Part shown: positions 30,900-42,515 of the stretch, in pieces
Position numbering within the stretch: position 1 is the stretch's first letter
Layout: the number at the start of each line of letters is the position of its first letter
Source: Ficedula albicollis
Taxonomy: Eukaryota > Chordata > Aves > Passeriformes > Muscicapidae
Length of the DNA stretch: 64,000 nt
Assembly (NCBI RefSeq): GCF_000247815.1
Contig: NC_021677.1
Coordinates: forward strand, 60,708,802-60,772,801
Direction of reading: 5' to 3'
The notes under the pieces: generated by a model
Told to the model about the DNA's origin: nothing
What the model saw: only the letters and a program-made list of their open reading frames with translations
Databases searched by the model: none
Made by a program: the position numbers and the translations under genes

Positions 30900-32610
30900 C
30901 AATCAACACTGAGAAATATGAGGAGCCAGTTTTGAGCCAGAAAGGTGAGTTTTGGTCCTCACTCTGACTGAATTTCTGCTGCCTTTGGGTTTCTCCAGGG
31001 CCAGGCTGCAGCCAGACATCCCATCCCAGGGACACACAAGGATCAGCTGGGCAGAGGCTCCCTCCAGGAGCTGCAATGCTGCAGCAAAGGCTCCCAGAGC
31101 TGCTGGAGCCTTTAAAGCCCTAAAACACAAATAAGATTTAGTGGGGATTGCTGCAGTTTGAGGAAAGCTGAGTATGGGGCTCCCTCCCCACGGAATGTGG
31201 ATGCTCTGTGGGAACTGAGTGCATTTCTTGAGGAGTTTCCTTGGAACCCCCAGCAGACACCTCCTCATTTCACACCTCTGCCCTTTTACTCCATCCTGAT
31301 CCCTGCTAATAAAACACTCAAAATAAGGATCTGGGAGAGTCCCCAGGACGTGTTAAAGGTTGTCCCTGAAGGGAAAGGCAGAGGGAAGGACCTGTCTCCC
31401 ATCACCACAGGGGGAGGGGCTGGAGACACCAGAGCCTTGGGGCTGCTCCATGAGCACAGACCCCGATTTTCCTCCACAGCTGCTCCTTTTCCTGACTCCT
31501 CTCCCCAAAAGAAGCACCAGAGAACCGTAATTTCCCCTCTGCGGGTGTGGGTGTGTACCTGCAAGGGGATATCCTGCTTTTCCACCTGAATATCAACATC
31601 ACTGCATAGCCCTGGGGTCTGAGCCTCTTCCAAAACTTCCCCCACATCCCATCCTTACCCCAGCTCATTTCCTGCTCTTTACTAAGGGGAAAAAAAAAAA
31701 AAAAACAACCAGCTGTCAAGCATGTAGAAAAATTGCCCCAAAGCCATGAAGGATCTTATCAGAGCTAGAAAACCCCAGACACCCCAAAGGATGTGCCAGA
31801 GCTCTCAGCCCCACTCCCAGCATGGTCCAGGGGAGCTCTGGCTCTGCACTGTGAGGAAGGAAGGCTGCAGGCAGGAGTGTTGGGAAAAGGTCATTTCTTG
31901 GCTTGGCACCCAGTCAGAGTTGTATTTTCTGCTTTTTGACAGCATTAAGCAGAACACCCAGATGTCCAAAGTATTTCTGGAGGAAGGAGCCCATAAAGTT
32001 GACCAATTTTTCTTGGTTCAGGGCATGGTCAGGGTGTAAAAACAGGCTCCTGAGGGCTGTTTATACCCAAGCCTGACCTTTCAACCTTGATTACTTTATA
32101 GCAGCCATTTAAAATCATCCCCCATGTCCATGCAAACACCATGGGTAACACCTCCTGGGAGTGGGAACGGGATAGGGAGCTGGGAGAGGGCTGCAAAATA
32201 AATAATTTCTTCTCTTCCCCACGAAACAGAGCAAACTCCTCTCCCAGCAAAGCAGCCACTCCTTTTTTTTTCCCCAGCCGTCTGTGTTATTTTTGTGTCA
32301 TGTTGCTGGATAAAAATACCCCTTGCCAGCAAGAACAGAGTTATTTGGAGCACCCTTCTTTATCTTTGTTTGGGAAGAGTACACACCACCATCAGCTGCT
32401 TCCTTCCTCCTAAAACTCACCTCCTGGGGGAAAAAAAAAAAAAAATAGTGCCTGTGCCTACACTGTAGTCTTGGAGAGATGACTGTGGCCATGAGGGGCT
32501 TTCCAGGCCTAAACTCTCCAAGAAATGGAACAAGGGCCTGTCACAGATAGGGTGTGGAGGAGATCTTCCAGTGTCCCCCTGGATGTCAAAGCTCGTGGCT
32601 TCTGAAGGGG
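30900..32610. other. unique intergenic sequence with A-runs at 31690-31705 and about 32431
   Basis: No gene is supported; overlapping short frames on both strands lack any known domain. Confidence 0.5.
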
Positions 32611-32708
32611 ATCCTGCAAGCACATTCCTGGCTGCAGAAAAACAACTACAACAACAATAATCCTGCAAGCACATTCCTGGCTGCAGACAAACAACTACAA
32701 CAACAATA
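32611..32708. repeat. two-copy tandem duplication, 49-bp period
   Basis: 'ATCCTGCAAGCACATTCCTG' starts at 32611 and 32660, with one difference (GCAGAAAAAC/GCAGACAAAC). Each copy ends in ACAACAACAAT, and the second runs into a TA microsatellite. Confidence 0.92.
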
Positions 32709-32750
32709 TATATATATATAAATACATATATATATATATATATATATATC
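32706..32750. repeat. (TA)n microsatellite
   Basis: TATATA is interrupted once by AATACA and directly abuts the preceding duplication. Confidence 0.9.
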
Positions 32751-33517
32751 TGATTCTCACTGGAAGATGTTTGCTCGTGGAGCATCTCCATGACACCAAG
32801 AATGAGAAGCCAGTAATGACCATAAATAATTTATGAGTGAGGCTGGAGTCAGTGATGGAGCCAGCACAGCCCCAGAGCCTGCCCTGCCCTCCCACAGCTG
32901 CCAATTCAGAGGAACAAAAAGCATGGGAAGAGTCCTCACAGCCCCTCTCCTGAGAGTGTCCAGGAAACCCAAAGTCCCTTCAGGATACAGAACAAAACAA
33001 TTTGATGGTGCCAAAAGCCCAGGATATTAATTAATAACCACAACTGTTAATAGTGTCCATGAACATCTCCAAACTTCACTCTCCCAGAAAGCATCCTGTA
33101 ACTTAAGATGGCAAAACTATCTCCCTCAATCTTTAGCAACCTTTGGTTGTTTTTATTTACTGCAGGGCATTCTGAGACCCGAAAGAATTCCTGGGGAAAC
33201 TGTGGCACCCTGTGCTCAGCAGTGCTGTTCCCTCGTCACTGAATCAGATCTTTCATTTCTCCCCTTTTTTTTTTTTTCCAGGCTAAAGTAATCAGGGAGT
33301 AAAAGTCTAGAATCCAACCACAAGGAGCATGAAAATATTTGAATAAGCTGGTTTAAATCAAGGCTTTGACTTGCCTTTGTAATGGCCTCTTTGGTCAAGG
33401 TTTGAGCATGCTGCTGCATTTTGGAGTGGAAAGCAGAGGATGGTTTTGCTCCATCTGCTCTCAGGGTGAGCACAGAGGCAGAAGCATGGCCTGTGGTCTC
33501 CAATATTCCACAGAAAC
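32751..33517. other. unique intergenic sequence with T13 at 33265-33277
   Basis: No gene or dispersed repeat is recognised. Confidence 0.5.
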
Positions 33518-33695
33518 AAAGGAAATTCTTTAATGCTGTTTGGTTTTTTGGTTTGTTTTTCTTTTGTAGTGAATCTGAGCAGGGTGGTTTTGATCCAGCC
33601 TATGGTAAAGGAAATTCTTTAATGCTGTTTGGTTTTTTGGTTTGTTTTTCTTTTGTAGTGAATCTGAGCAGGGTGGTTTTGATCCAGCTGGGCTC
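33518..33695. repeat. two-copy tandem duplication, 89-bp period
   Basis: 'AAAGGAAATTCTTTAATGCT' starts at 33518 and 33607. The copies are essentially identical through 'GGTGGTTTTGATCCAGC', which indicates a young event or an unmerged overlap. Confidence 0.92.
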
Positions 33696-33924
33696 ATCCC
33701 TCTCCATCCTGCAGCTCCCTCTGAACACAGTGTGGAGCAAACCCAGAGCACCAGAGGTGACACTGCTCCTCCCAGTCACCCCAAATTCTTCATTTCACAG
33801 GTTTTTTCCTGTCTCCATGCACCTAAATGAACCATGTGCCTCTATTTCCCACTCTCCTCCCTAGAAAACACATCAAAGCCCAGCCCTGCACTCAGCAAAG
33901 GCTGGAGCAGCCCAGTCTCCTGCT

Positions 33925-34010
33925 TTCCAAGGTAAATAATGACTTTGATTAGGAACTATGCCTAATTAACCACGTGGAGTTGATGACTCAGCTGGCTGTC
34001 AAAAGCCTTT
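33925..34010. promoter_or_regulatory. candidate transcription-factor site cluster
   Basis: Within 60 bp there is CCTAATTAACC (homeobox core), the palindrome CCACGTGG (E-box, 33970-33977) and TGATGACTCAGCT (AP-1/Maf-like, 33981-33993). The clustering is suggestive only; binding is not shown. Confidence 0.25.
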
Positions 34011-34199
34011 TTGCTCTGGTTTCCAGTTTTCACAGCTTGCCCCAGTGTCTGCCCCTGTATGCATCAGTACAGACCCCAAAACTGGGAAATCCCACTGACA
34101 CCAACCAGGCCCTTCAGGCTGGCCCCAAGCTGTGACACCTCTTTGAGTGAATTTGGCAAAACCCCTCCTGCAGGGGCTTGCTGGCCTCCTGAAAAGGAG

Positions 34200-34445
34200 A
34201 TTATTTTTGTCCTCATTTGAATTTTGAAAAGCAAACAGGCTCTGTTGATTCAGACATCACACTTGGGCTCGGGGCTGTAAATACTGCGAGGTTTGCTCTT
34301 TTTATCAGCTTGCTCTGCAAATCAATAGAAGGACTCAAAAACGTATTGTCATCATAAACGAAGGAATTCATTAATGCCCGTTGTTTGTCTCCATGTTTTA
34401 ATGGAATGAAGAGCAAATACATCCAGATCAAATACATAGAGCACA
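34200..34445. promoter_or_regulatory. candidate conserved noncoding element
   Basis: This repeat-free, moderately AT-rich block has scattered CpGs and cores such as TTTTTATCAGCTTGCTC, AAATCAATAG and ATTCATTAATGCCC. Its texture is unlike the flanking CCAGCC-type intergenic DNA. The call is by eye only. Confidence 0.25.
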
Positions 34446-35289
34446 TCTAACAGAGGTGTTCACTGAGGATCTCCAGCCACTTGGAATTTGCCTGGGAGAA
34501 AGAGGTGATGGAGGTGAAGAGGTGCCAGACCTGGAGGTCTGGGATTTGCATCCCTCTCCCTGTGCATATCCTGAGGGAAAGAAATTCATCCTTTGGATGT
34601 GCTCTCCAACACCTCCACTCCCTGGGAGGCATTTTGGGAATGGAGGGATGTGTCTGGCTGAACTCTCACCTCTCACAGAGCCTTTATCTCACCTGTGGGA
34701 GAGATTTCACCTCGTTTAACACCTCTGGACAAAACATGTGAAAACTGCATTGCTTTAAATATTCTGTGCACCCTCCAACAGCTGCGTTCTCTTTCCATGA
34801 ATCACCAGGACCCAGCCAGAGCAGCTGTCCTGGAGGTTGTGCTCAGCAAATATGAGCATTTTCCCTGCAGTGCTGTTGAAGTGTAAAAGGGGAAAGATGC
34901 AAAGCGTCAGCTCCACTGCCATCACACAGCTCCAGCAGCTATAACCCACGATCCCATCAGTCCCCTCTGTCAGCACCAGGAGTCTGGCCATGCCAAGAGG
35001 TTCATGTGTCCCATTTTTTAAACAAACCCTCCTTCCAGGTATATTGAGGGGCAGGATCAGATCCAGACACAATGTGGGATGCAGCTCTGGTACCTTTGCC
35101 CATGTCCCACTGATCCTCCTGGGACTTAGCAGCAGGGACAAGGGAAATCCATGGCATTTGCCCAGCATCCAGGTACCTGCAAATATGTTTGGCTGGAAGG
35201 CATTGCAGATATCTTAATAGATTTTAAAATCCTTTAAGGTTTTCTCCCCACTTGCTCAGCGGCAGAAGTGACCAAGCACTGCATCAGGA
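34446..35289. other. unique intergenic sequence
   Basis: No gene is recognised in the stretch before the long CR1 copy. Confidence 0.5.
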
Positions 35290-35972
35290 CAACCCTTGGT
35301 GTTACAAGCTGGGGGATGAAGGGACTGAAAGCAGCTCCGCCAAGGAAGGTTTGGGGTGCTGGTGGATGAAAGGCTGGATATGTGCACTGGCAGCCCAGAA
35401 AGCCAAACGTGTCCTGGGCTGCATCCAAAGCAGCTCAGACAGCAGGTGAAGGAGGCGATCCTTCCCCTCTATTTCATTCTCATGACACCCCACCTGCAGT
35501 GCTGCATCCAGCTCTGGGATCCCCAAAAGAAGGACATGGACCTGTTGGAGCCAGTCCAGAGAAGGCCATGGAGCTGCTCCAAGGGCAGGATTTCCTCTGC
35601 CCTGGAGCCAGGCTGGGAGAGCTGGGGATGTTCACCTGGAGAGGAGAAGGCTCCAGGCAGAGCTCAGAGCCCCTTGCAGAGGCTAAAGGGGCTCCAGAGA
35701 GATGGAGAGGGACTGGGGACAAGGGATGGAGGGACAGGACACAGGGAATGGCTTCACTGCCAGAGGAAGGAAGGAATTCTTGACTGAGGGTGGGAAGTCC
35801 CTGGCACAGGGTGCCCAGAGCAGCTGTGGCTGCCTCTGGATCTCTGGAAGTGTCCAAGGCCAGTCTGGACAGGGTTTGGAGCAACCTGGGGCAGTGGAAA
35901 GTATCTCTGCTCATTGCAGTAATTTTGGAAGGAGGTGGCCTTTAACCCAAACTCCTCCATGACTCTGTGACC
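35290..35972 (+). mobile_element. longest CR1 LINE copy: end of ORF2 plus 3' tail
   Basis: The + frame from 35356 reads MLVDERLDMC and then, after a frame break, PLYFILMTPHLQCCIQLWDP and KKDMDLLEPVQRR. This matches the C-terminal CR1 ORF2 pattern PLYSALVRPHLEYCVQ(A/L)W then KDVELLERVQRR (from memory). Downstream are GGCTCCAGAGAGATGGAGAG, 'GAGCAGCTGTGGCTGCCTCT', 'GGACAGGGTTTGGAGCAACC' and a degraded terminal CCATGACTCTGTGACC. ORF2 is broken by frameshifts and the element is 5'-truncated, so it is not mobile. Confidence 0.9.
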
Positions 35973-36039
35973 CTTGTGCTGTCCCCATGGCAAACCATCC
36001 TGGCACAAGCCCTGCACGCTCACACAGGGATTGATCTGG

Positions 36040-36365
36040 CCCCATAGAGTGCCTGCCTCACACGGAGCCGCCGCCAAAAACAAGCTCATTTGCACATATT
36101 TGTCATCAGGAAAGAAAGAGCCGCTCACTGATCCAGAACATTCATCTCTAAATATTTACAAAGCATTATTTATCTGAATAAAAGAGACATTTTTCACTCA
36201 GCAGACCAGGCATATGGTAGCGGCGTGTGGTAGGAGACGAATTGCGCTGAGTAATTCTGAACAGATTTAATGCCAGCAATAATTATTTTTAATCAGACAG
36301 AAAGTTCCCTGGGTGATAACCCCACATGCAGCATTTGAAAGCAATTCTCTCGGCCTGTGTTGTTG
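36040..36365. promoter_or_regulatory. candidate conserved noncoding element / enhancer
   Basis: It is repeat-free and CpG-containing (GAGCCGCCGCC, TAGCGGCGTG, GACGAATTGCGC). It also has dense homeobox/MEF-like AT cores: TCTAAATATTTACAAAGC, TTATTTATCTGAATA, AGCAATAATTATTTTTAATC. This contrasts with the surrounding CR1-rich DNA. Confidence 0.35.
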
Positions 36366-36366
36366 G

Positions 36367-36482
36367 ATATTATTTGTTCAAATGTGCTTCTTGTGCCTTG
36401 TGGTACTTCAGAGCAACTTCTACCATATTATTTGTTCAAATGTGCTTCTTGTGCCTTGTGGTACTTCAGAGCAACTTCTACC
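36367..36482. repeat. two-copy tandem duplication, 58-bp period
   Basis: 'ATATTATTTGTTCAAATGTG' starts at 36367 and 36425, and the copies are identical to the final ACTTCTACC. It abuts the candidate enhancer on the left. Confidence 0.93.
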
Positions 36483-36989
36483 TACCTTCCTATCTCCCTT
36501 TGGAAGAAAAAAAAAAAAAAAGAGGGGAAAAAACCACAAACCCCAAGCCCTCTGTCATTTATTTCAAGCATGTCTTTTAATTACAGCACTGCATTTAGAT
36601 AGTGTACAAAATATTCCGGGCTGGATGCCTGTTTAACAGACTCCCCAGTTGCTGCTTGAAGCTGCTCAGCAGAACACAGTGTGAATCATTATGAAATCTC
36701 TCACTTCAGTACCAGGGAAAATGGAGAACCAAATGTACTGGTGGCAAACATTTAAGAAAGAATGGCACAGGAGGAGGGATTTTGCCAGGCTTTGGGGTTT
36801 TGGGGGTGTTTTGATAGATGCTGAAGGTGAACACAGCAGGTTCCCAGCCCCAAATTGCTTCCTGCTGTGCTGCAGGATGAGGTGTTTTGTGTCACCCACA
36901 TGTCCCCATGTCAACATGCTCACAAACACCCTCCCCAGGGGTTTTTGTAACACTGGGAGAGCACAGCTGGAGTAGGTACAGAAACCTTT
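36483..36989. other. unique intergenic sequence with A15 near 36508
   Basis: No gene or dispersed repeat is recognised. Confidence 0.5.
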
Positions 36990-37153
36990 GGTGTCTCTTG
37001 CAGTCAAATCATAGGTTCATAGAATGGTTTGGGTTGGAAGGGACCTTAAATCTCATCTCATTTGGAAGGGACCTTAAATTGGTGTCTCTTGCAGTCAAAT
37101 CATAGGTTCATAGAATGGTTTGGGTTGGAAGGGACCTTAAATCTCATCTCATT
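36990..37153. repeat. tandem duplication, 91-bp period, spanning a CR1 boundary
   Basis: 'GGTGTCTCTTGCAGTCAAAT' starts at 36990 and 37081. Each copy contains 19 bases of unique flank plus the first ~55 bp of an antisense CR1 tail. The first copy ends with an extra TGGAAGGGACCTTAAATT. Confidence 0.92.
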
Positions 37154-37250
37154 CCAGCCCCCTGCCATGGGCAGGGACACCTTCCACTATTTCAGGCTGC
37201 TCCAAGCCCTGTCCAAACTGGCCTTGGACACTTCCAGGGATCCAGGGGCA
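37007..37250 (-). mobile_element. CR1 LINE 3'-end fragment with duplicated terminus
   Basis: 'TCATAGAATGGTTTGGGTTG' occurs twice (about 37017 and 37108). Only the second copy continues through 'CCCCCTGCCATGGGCAGGGA' and 'AAACTGGCCTTGGACACTTC'. It is the only clear minus-strand CR1 in the right half of the window. Confidence 0.9.
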
Positions 37251-38061
37251 TCATTTCTCCATAGCCTTGGGACTGTGACCCAGTGCCACATTTGGGACAT
37301 CTCTCAAGCCCCAGGAATGGGTATGGCCATATCCAGGTCCCTCACCAGCTATTTCCATCTGGGAAGGTGAGGAGCAATGCAAACAGGGTGCCAGGCTGGG
37401 CTGGAAACACATTCCCTGCACCAGACAAGGATACAGCCAGAGGTGAGCAGGGCACACAAACGAGGCCAATGGCATATTAATGAGCAATAAGATCTACCTG
37501 GCAACAGCTCGTCCATCTGCTGAATAAGCCCCTGTAACGAGCTTACCTGGGCTCCTTGTTCTGCACTGGGAGGGAGCAGCAGCACCCAGACCCTCCCTGC
37601 CAGCTCTGGGATCAGCATTGATCCCCTGCCACCACGAGAAGAGCAAATCCCCACGCTCAGCCCTCAAATGCAACAGCTCAGGAAAGATTAAGTTATGTTT
37701 CTGGCAGGGCTCAGGGTTTCCAAGTCCCCTGCAATTACAGTGACAATTACAGGGCTGCCACTGGCTGCAGTCAGAGTCAGGGGAGCAGCGTGGGAGCTGC
37801 TGCAATTTGAGGGTTGGTTCCTGTAGTTTCCAGCACTAGGGAATGTCAATTCCTGCTGAGGGGTGTAACCAACACCAGGAACTCATTGCCTAAACCTGCA
37901 CTGAGTGTGGGGGGTAATCCTGGCCTGACAAACCCACAGTTAGAGGGTAAAGATGCAGCAGAGATGAGGAGAAGCAGCCTGGGGGGAGCATGAGACAGCT
38001 TTCATTTCTGGCCCAGAAGAATATGGGCCCAGAAGGAAAATACTTTGGATCTGATGGTCTC
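37251..38061. other. unique intergenic sequence
   Basis: No gene is recognised. A short CAATTACAGTGACAATTACAG direct repeat occurs near 37731-37752. Confidence 0.5.
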
Positions 38062-38183
38062 ACAGATGCTCAGGGCATCAATCTCCTTGTCTCAAAGGTC
38101 AGTTATCCAGGAGAACCATGATACAGATGCTCAGGGCATCAATCTCCTTGTCTCAAAAGTCAGTTATCCAGGAGAACCATGAT
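38062..38183. repeat. two-copy tandem duplication, 61-bp period
   Basis: 'ACAGATGCTCAGGGCATCAA' starts at 38062 and 38123, with one difference (CAAAGGTC/CAAAAGTC). Confidence 0.93.
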
Positions 38184-38383
38184 CACCTACATCAGCTAGG
38201 GATATCTGACTGGAGATGTGTCTCAGAGCTTAAAACCTCCTCCAGGAGTGCTGAGGAGCTCAGAAAATCCTTTTCAGCCTCACTTGGGGGATCCAGCAGA
38301 GATTCCATAAGGACAGCTCCACTCCATTAATCCCTGAGGCTCTCCCCATGTCTGTCAGCCTATTTTAGATAAACCAAAGGAGG

Positions 38384-38964
38384 TGATCACCAAATTCAGG
38401 AAGGCAGCTGATGAGAAGAAAGATTTTCATCTTCAATTGCAGGAGTGGTAACAAAAACCACCTTATTTAGCAAAATGCATCCCCTGCACCTGAAAATTGC
38501 CTTAACGTGCTTCTAAATGGGATGGACATCTCTGATCCTTCAACTGTTTGCATTCAGGAAAGACAAATGGGACTTTGCTTTCATCCCTGGGGCCTTTGCA
38601 CTTGGCTGGGCTGGAGCACACACAGCCAGCACACACAGGTTGTTTCAGCAAGGAGAGAACTCAAGGGGAATCAATGATCACCAAATTCAGGAAGGCAGCT
38701 GATGAGAAGAAAGATTTTCATCTTCAATTGCAGGAGTGGTAACAAAAACCACCTTATTTAGCAAAATGCATCCCCTGCACCTGAAAATTGCCTTAACGTG
38801 CTTCTAAATGGGATGGACATCTCTGATCCTTCAACTGTTTGCATTCAGGAAAGACAAATGGGACTTTGCTTTCATCCCTGGAGCCTTTGCACTTGACTGG
38901 GTTGGAGCACACACAGCCAGCACACACAGGTTGCTCCAGCAAGGAGAGAACTCAAGGGGAATCA
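38384..38964. repeat. two-copy tandem duplication, 291-bp period
   Basis: 'TGATCACCAAATTCAGGAAG' starts at 38384 and 38675. The copies differ at about five or six sites (for example GGGGCC/GGAGCC, GGCTGGGC/GACTGGGT, TTTCAGC/CTCCAGC), so they are diverged by roughly 2%. This is more consistent with a real duplication or two alleles joined end to end than with read error. The matching 60-codon frames in both copies are not supported as genes. Confidence 0.93.
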
Positions 38965-40114
38965 TCTTGAAGTGCTATTATCAGGCTGAGAAGGTCTAGG
39001 GCTCGAGACTTAATAGTAAAAGATTATTTTAGGCAGGAAAAAACCATCACTGCTTCATCCCAAGTGCAGGAGGTAACTCTGGACTTGTTCTCCACCACGG
39101 CCTGTGCCAGGCCTGGGTGCTGAGATGCTCCTGGGGAGAATTTTGGGAGGTTGAACTTCCCATGCAACCCTGGGCTTGAGCATAAGCACACCCCGGAGAG
39201 ACCCACCTGCCCATGCCAGCCCCAGCAGACACGAGCCCTGCCAAAAACCTCCACCAACACTGACTTAACTTTCAGCCAGACCTCAGCCCCTGGGCCTGAT
39301 GGTGGTTTTGCCATATTCCCAAGCAGGTTAATTTTGGGATGATGCTCAGATTCAGCAGTGCTGTGCTCAGAGGTGAAATGGCTGCTCCCCACCGCCAGCA
39401 TCAAAGCTGTGCTCTCCCAACGTTCCCAGCAGTTCATTATCCCTCCCAGCCTCCTTGTCCTGCCATAATAAGGCAGGAGGCAGAAGTCAAAGGCATCATT
39501 CCAGGGAAAGCTCTCAGGAACTGTTCATCAAACTTGCCCTTTTCTAATGAGAGTCATCTCATTTACATGCTCACTTAATGCTACACTCCACATCTAACAG
39601 CACATTCCAGCCACCTCCTTCCTTTACCTAAAAACCCATTTGCAAAAAACACCATTCCCCCATAATCCTAATTAGGCCACTGTGACCCCACATAAGCTTC
39701 AGCAAACCCCTTTTGTGTCCAAACAGCACAGCCTCCCAAAGGCTTTATCCAAACACCCTCATCACGAGGTTAATTCCAGCCCAACGAATTAACACTTCTG
39801 CGAGCTTCGTCTGATTAACAAAACTGAAATGCCTGGGGAAAAAAATAGGGAAATCATTCCTGGGTCTGTTCCTGCTGTACAACAAACACCCTTCTGCCCC
39901 AGGGGAGCCTCTCCCACCTCCCTCACACGACCCTTTCCAAAATTTCAAGTGTGGCTGGCAGCCCACAAACCTCCCTGCGAGGGCCTATCCCAAAAAACAC
40001 TGAAAACTTTATGATCCATGTGTCTGGAGGTTCTCAGGTTGCAGGAAATGCTCAGATTAACTGACAAAAAAGTAAATTTCTGCTCTGCTACCATAAGGTG
40101 CTAACACAGTATTG
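38965..40114. other. unique intergenic sequence
   Basis: No gene is recognised. The stretch 39640-39835 has the texture of a conserved element (CCTAATTAGGCC palindrome at about 39669, TCACGAGGTTAATTCC, AACGAATTAACAC) and would be worth aligning. Confidence 0.5.
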
Positions 40115-40577
40115 TGGTTCCCATGATAGGAGCAATATGCAGCAGCTCAGAGTGGGTTTGTGCCCACACATCCTTGTCTCAGGCAGGGCTGAGCATCCCC
40201 CACCACGAGCATCTTCTGCTCATCAGCACAAGACCCTCACAAGCTCCTTTGTACCTACAGCAGGGATCTGGCTGGAAGCCCCTGTGCTAATCCTGATACC
40301 ATCCAGTCTGGTGCAAGGAGGCATTTTCAGATATTCCTGTATTCATTGGTTCCCATGATAGGAGCAATATGCAGCAGCTCAGAGTGGGTTTGTGCCCACA
40401 CATCCTTGTCTCAGGCAGGGCTGAGCATCCCCCACCACGAGCATCTTCTGCTCATCAGCACAAGACCCTCACAAGCTCCTTTGTACCTACAGCAGGGATC
40501 TGGCTGGAAGCCCCTGTGCTAATCCTGATACCATCCAGTCTGGTGCAAGGAGGCATTTTCAGATACTCCTGTATTCA
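40115..40577. repeat. two-copy tandem duplication, 232-bp period
   Basis: 'TGGTTCCCATGATAGGAGCA' starts at 40115 and 40347. The copies are identical except GATATTCC/GATACTCC near their ends. T18 follows at about 40592. Confidence 0.94.
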
Positions 40578-42160
40578 TTTCAAATATTCCCTTTTTTTTT
40601 TTTTTTTTTGTTACAAATAGCATGGGATAGGCATGGAAAATACAAATAAAGAATCCTGTAGTGCTATGAATAGTCCCTACTCATATTACCATAGGCTCAG
40701 AGTCGCTGGGATGTTGTGGATGCAAGTCAGGGAGCTCCCAGTAATTCACCCCCAAAGGGATTTCCCAGCTCAGCCCCCACTGTGCTGCAGGCAGAGAATG
40801 GCCCTGTCAGATCTTTCATCAGTTTAACAAGCTCTGCCTCAAAATTAGTTTTGAGGTCTCTCACCCCTAACAATCCTATTAGCCCCAGCCACCCCAGGAT
40901 CCCACAGCCATGTGCTGATCCCCTCTCAGGTTTATTCCTGCCCAGTTCAGGGTGATTTGGTTTTCTGCTGACATGGCCCTTCCAGTTAAATCAGTTTGTT
41001 TCCCTGCCTGGTGTTTACATTCCCACTGTATTTATAGACAGGCATCATGTCTTCTCCCAACATCCTTGGCCAAACTCAGCTGATATTTTTCAGCTCCTTG
41101 CCTAAAATAGGCCCTTCTCCCCTGCCCTTCCCAACACACCTGTGCTGCACCTGCTGTGATTTCAACTCACCCTTTTGGGGGGTAAACACCAGAACTCTGT
41201 GGCACATTCCCAAAGAGGCTTCCCCAGCATTTAGCAGAGTCCTTAAATATCTCCTCATCTTTATTTTGCTCATTATACTTTAGGATCCCACTTTCCTTTT
41301 TCCCAGCAGCATCCCATACCAATGGCACATAGGGAATGCACCAAGGTCTTTGTTCTCTTTTTAATTTCCACCCAGGAGCCCTCAGTTTAGCAGAAAATTG
41401 CTTCATCTCCCAGATTATTGAGCTCACCTTTTGCATTTGCCCTATTTCACATCACCCCTAAGCCACCCCCTTGCTTTCACAGCCCATCCCCAGGGCTCAG
41501 CAGCAGCCCTGACCCTCCTGCCAGCACACAGTCAGTGCTTTAGGGAGGGCAGGCAGACTCCAGACACTGCATTTGCCTTGCCTAGAAATTCTGCTCCCTT
41601 TCAAAGAAAGAAATCTGGTGACAGCAGGTTGGCCTGGCATCATCTATGGCAAAATCCCATTTTCTAGTACCTGCTGGCAGCCAGCAGGGGAAAAAAAAAA
41701 ACAAAACAAGGGGGAGCATCCTCATAGCGAGTTCTCATGCTGGGGATTTAATTTTCATAGAGCTCATTAACTTCCCCAGCAGCAAGCTCGCTGCCCACAC
41801 TTCATAACTCCAATTATTCCCTCCATCCCCTTTCATCCCACAGCCTCCCAAGCCTTGCAAGCTCAAGAAAATGAAATCATCTCGATGACTAGCTCTTTTT
41901 ATCCCCCTATTTCAAGTCTTTTCTGTTCTCCAGTCAGATGATGCCTCCTCTGACTTCTCTGTCCACAAAGGGCTACCTTAAGTATTTGATGTAAATGCTG
42001 CAGGGAGAAAAAACCCACTCAATTGGGGGTTATTATCTCACCAGAATGCCATATATTATCCAGCAATCTCCAGCCAAGCAGGGGGTCTGCTGTATCTCTG
42101 CATTATCTTGTTTGGAGCACACAGATTGCTCACTAAGTGGTTCTCACCACAAAGAATACA

Positions 42161-42161
<1 letters not shown>
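40578..42161. other. unique intergenic sequence
   Basis: No gene or dispersed repeat is recognised. It has an A-run near 41692 and pyrimidine-rich stretches. Confidence 0.5.

Positions 42162-42245
<84 letters not shown>
42162..42245. repeat. A31 directly followed by C53
   Basis: The A homopolymer at 42162-42192 switches to C at 42193-42245 without transition. The same A-to-C switch occurs in two other runs in this window. Confidence 0.92.
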
Positions 42246-42515
42246 TTATATTATCCTGGTGGGGGAAAAAAAAAAAAATAATTGAGTGATTGCTAGTGGC
42301 CCAGGATTCATCCTAAACACATAGAATGTCCCAAAGTCTGGCTTCTTTTTTTACTTGGTGCCTGTAATTCTCCATGTGGCTCTGCACAGGTGTGTGTCAG
42401 AAAGGGATGCTGATGTTCTGAGCAAAAGGCAGAGTTAAAACATCAGAGCTGTCTGAATACACCAGGGGATGGTGCCTCTCACTGCATTTCCTCCTAGAGC
42501 TCAGAAACCACGAGG
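42246..42515. other. unique intergenic sequence with A13 near 42266
   Basis: Nothing is recognised between the A/C run and the following CR1 copy. Confidence 0.5.

Noticed and set aside
35356..35787. 143-codon frame resembling a polymerase-type protein
   Set aside because: It is the broken end of CR1 ORF2, annotated as a mobile-element remnant, not a host gene.
38384..38964. Possible duplicated small gene (near-identical 60-codon frames)
   Set aside because: The frames are identical because the DNA is duplicated; there is no coding signature.
42162..42245. Poly-A then poly-C as a retrocopy tail
   Set aside because: No retroposed gene or SINE body precedes it, and the same A-to-C switch recurs at two other sites, favouring artefact.
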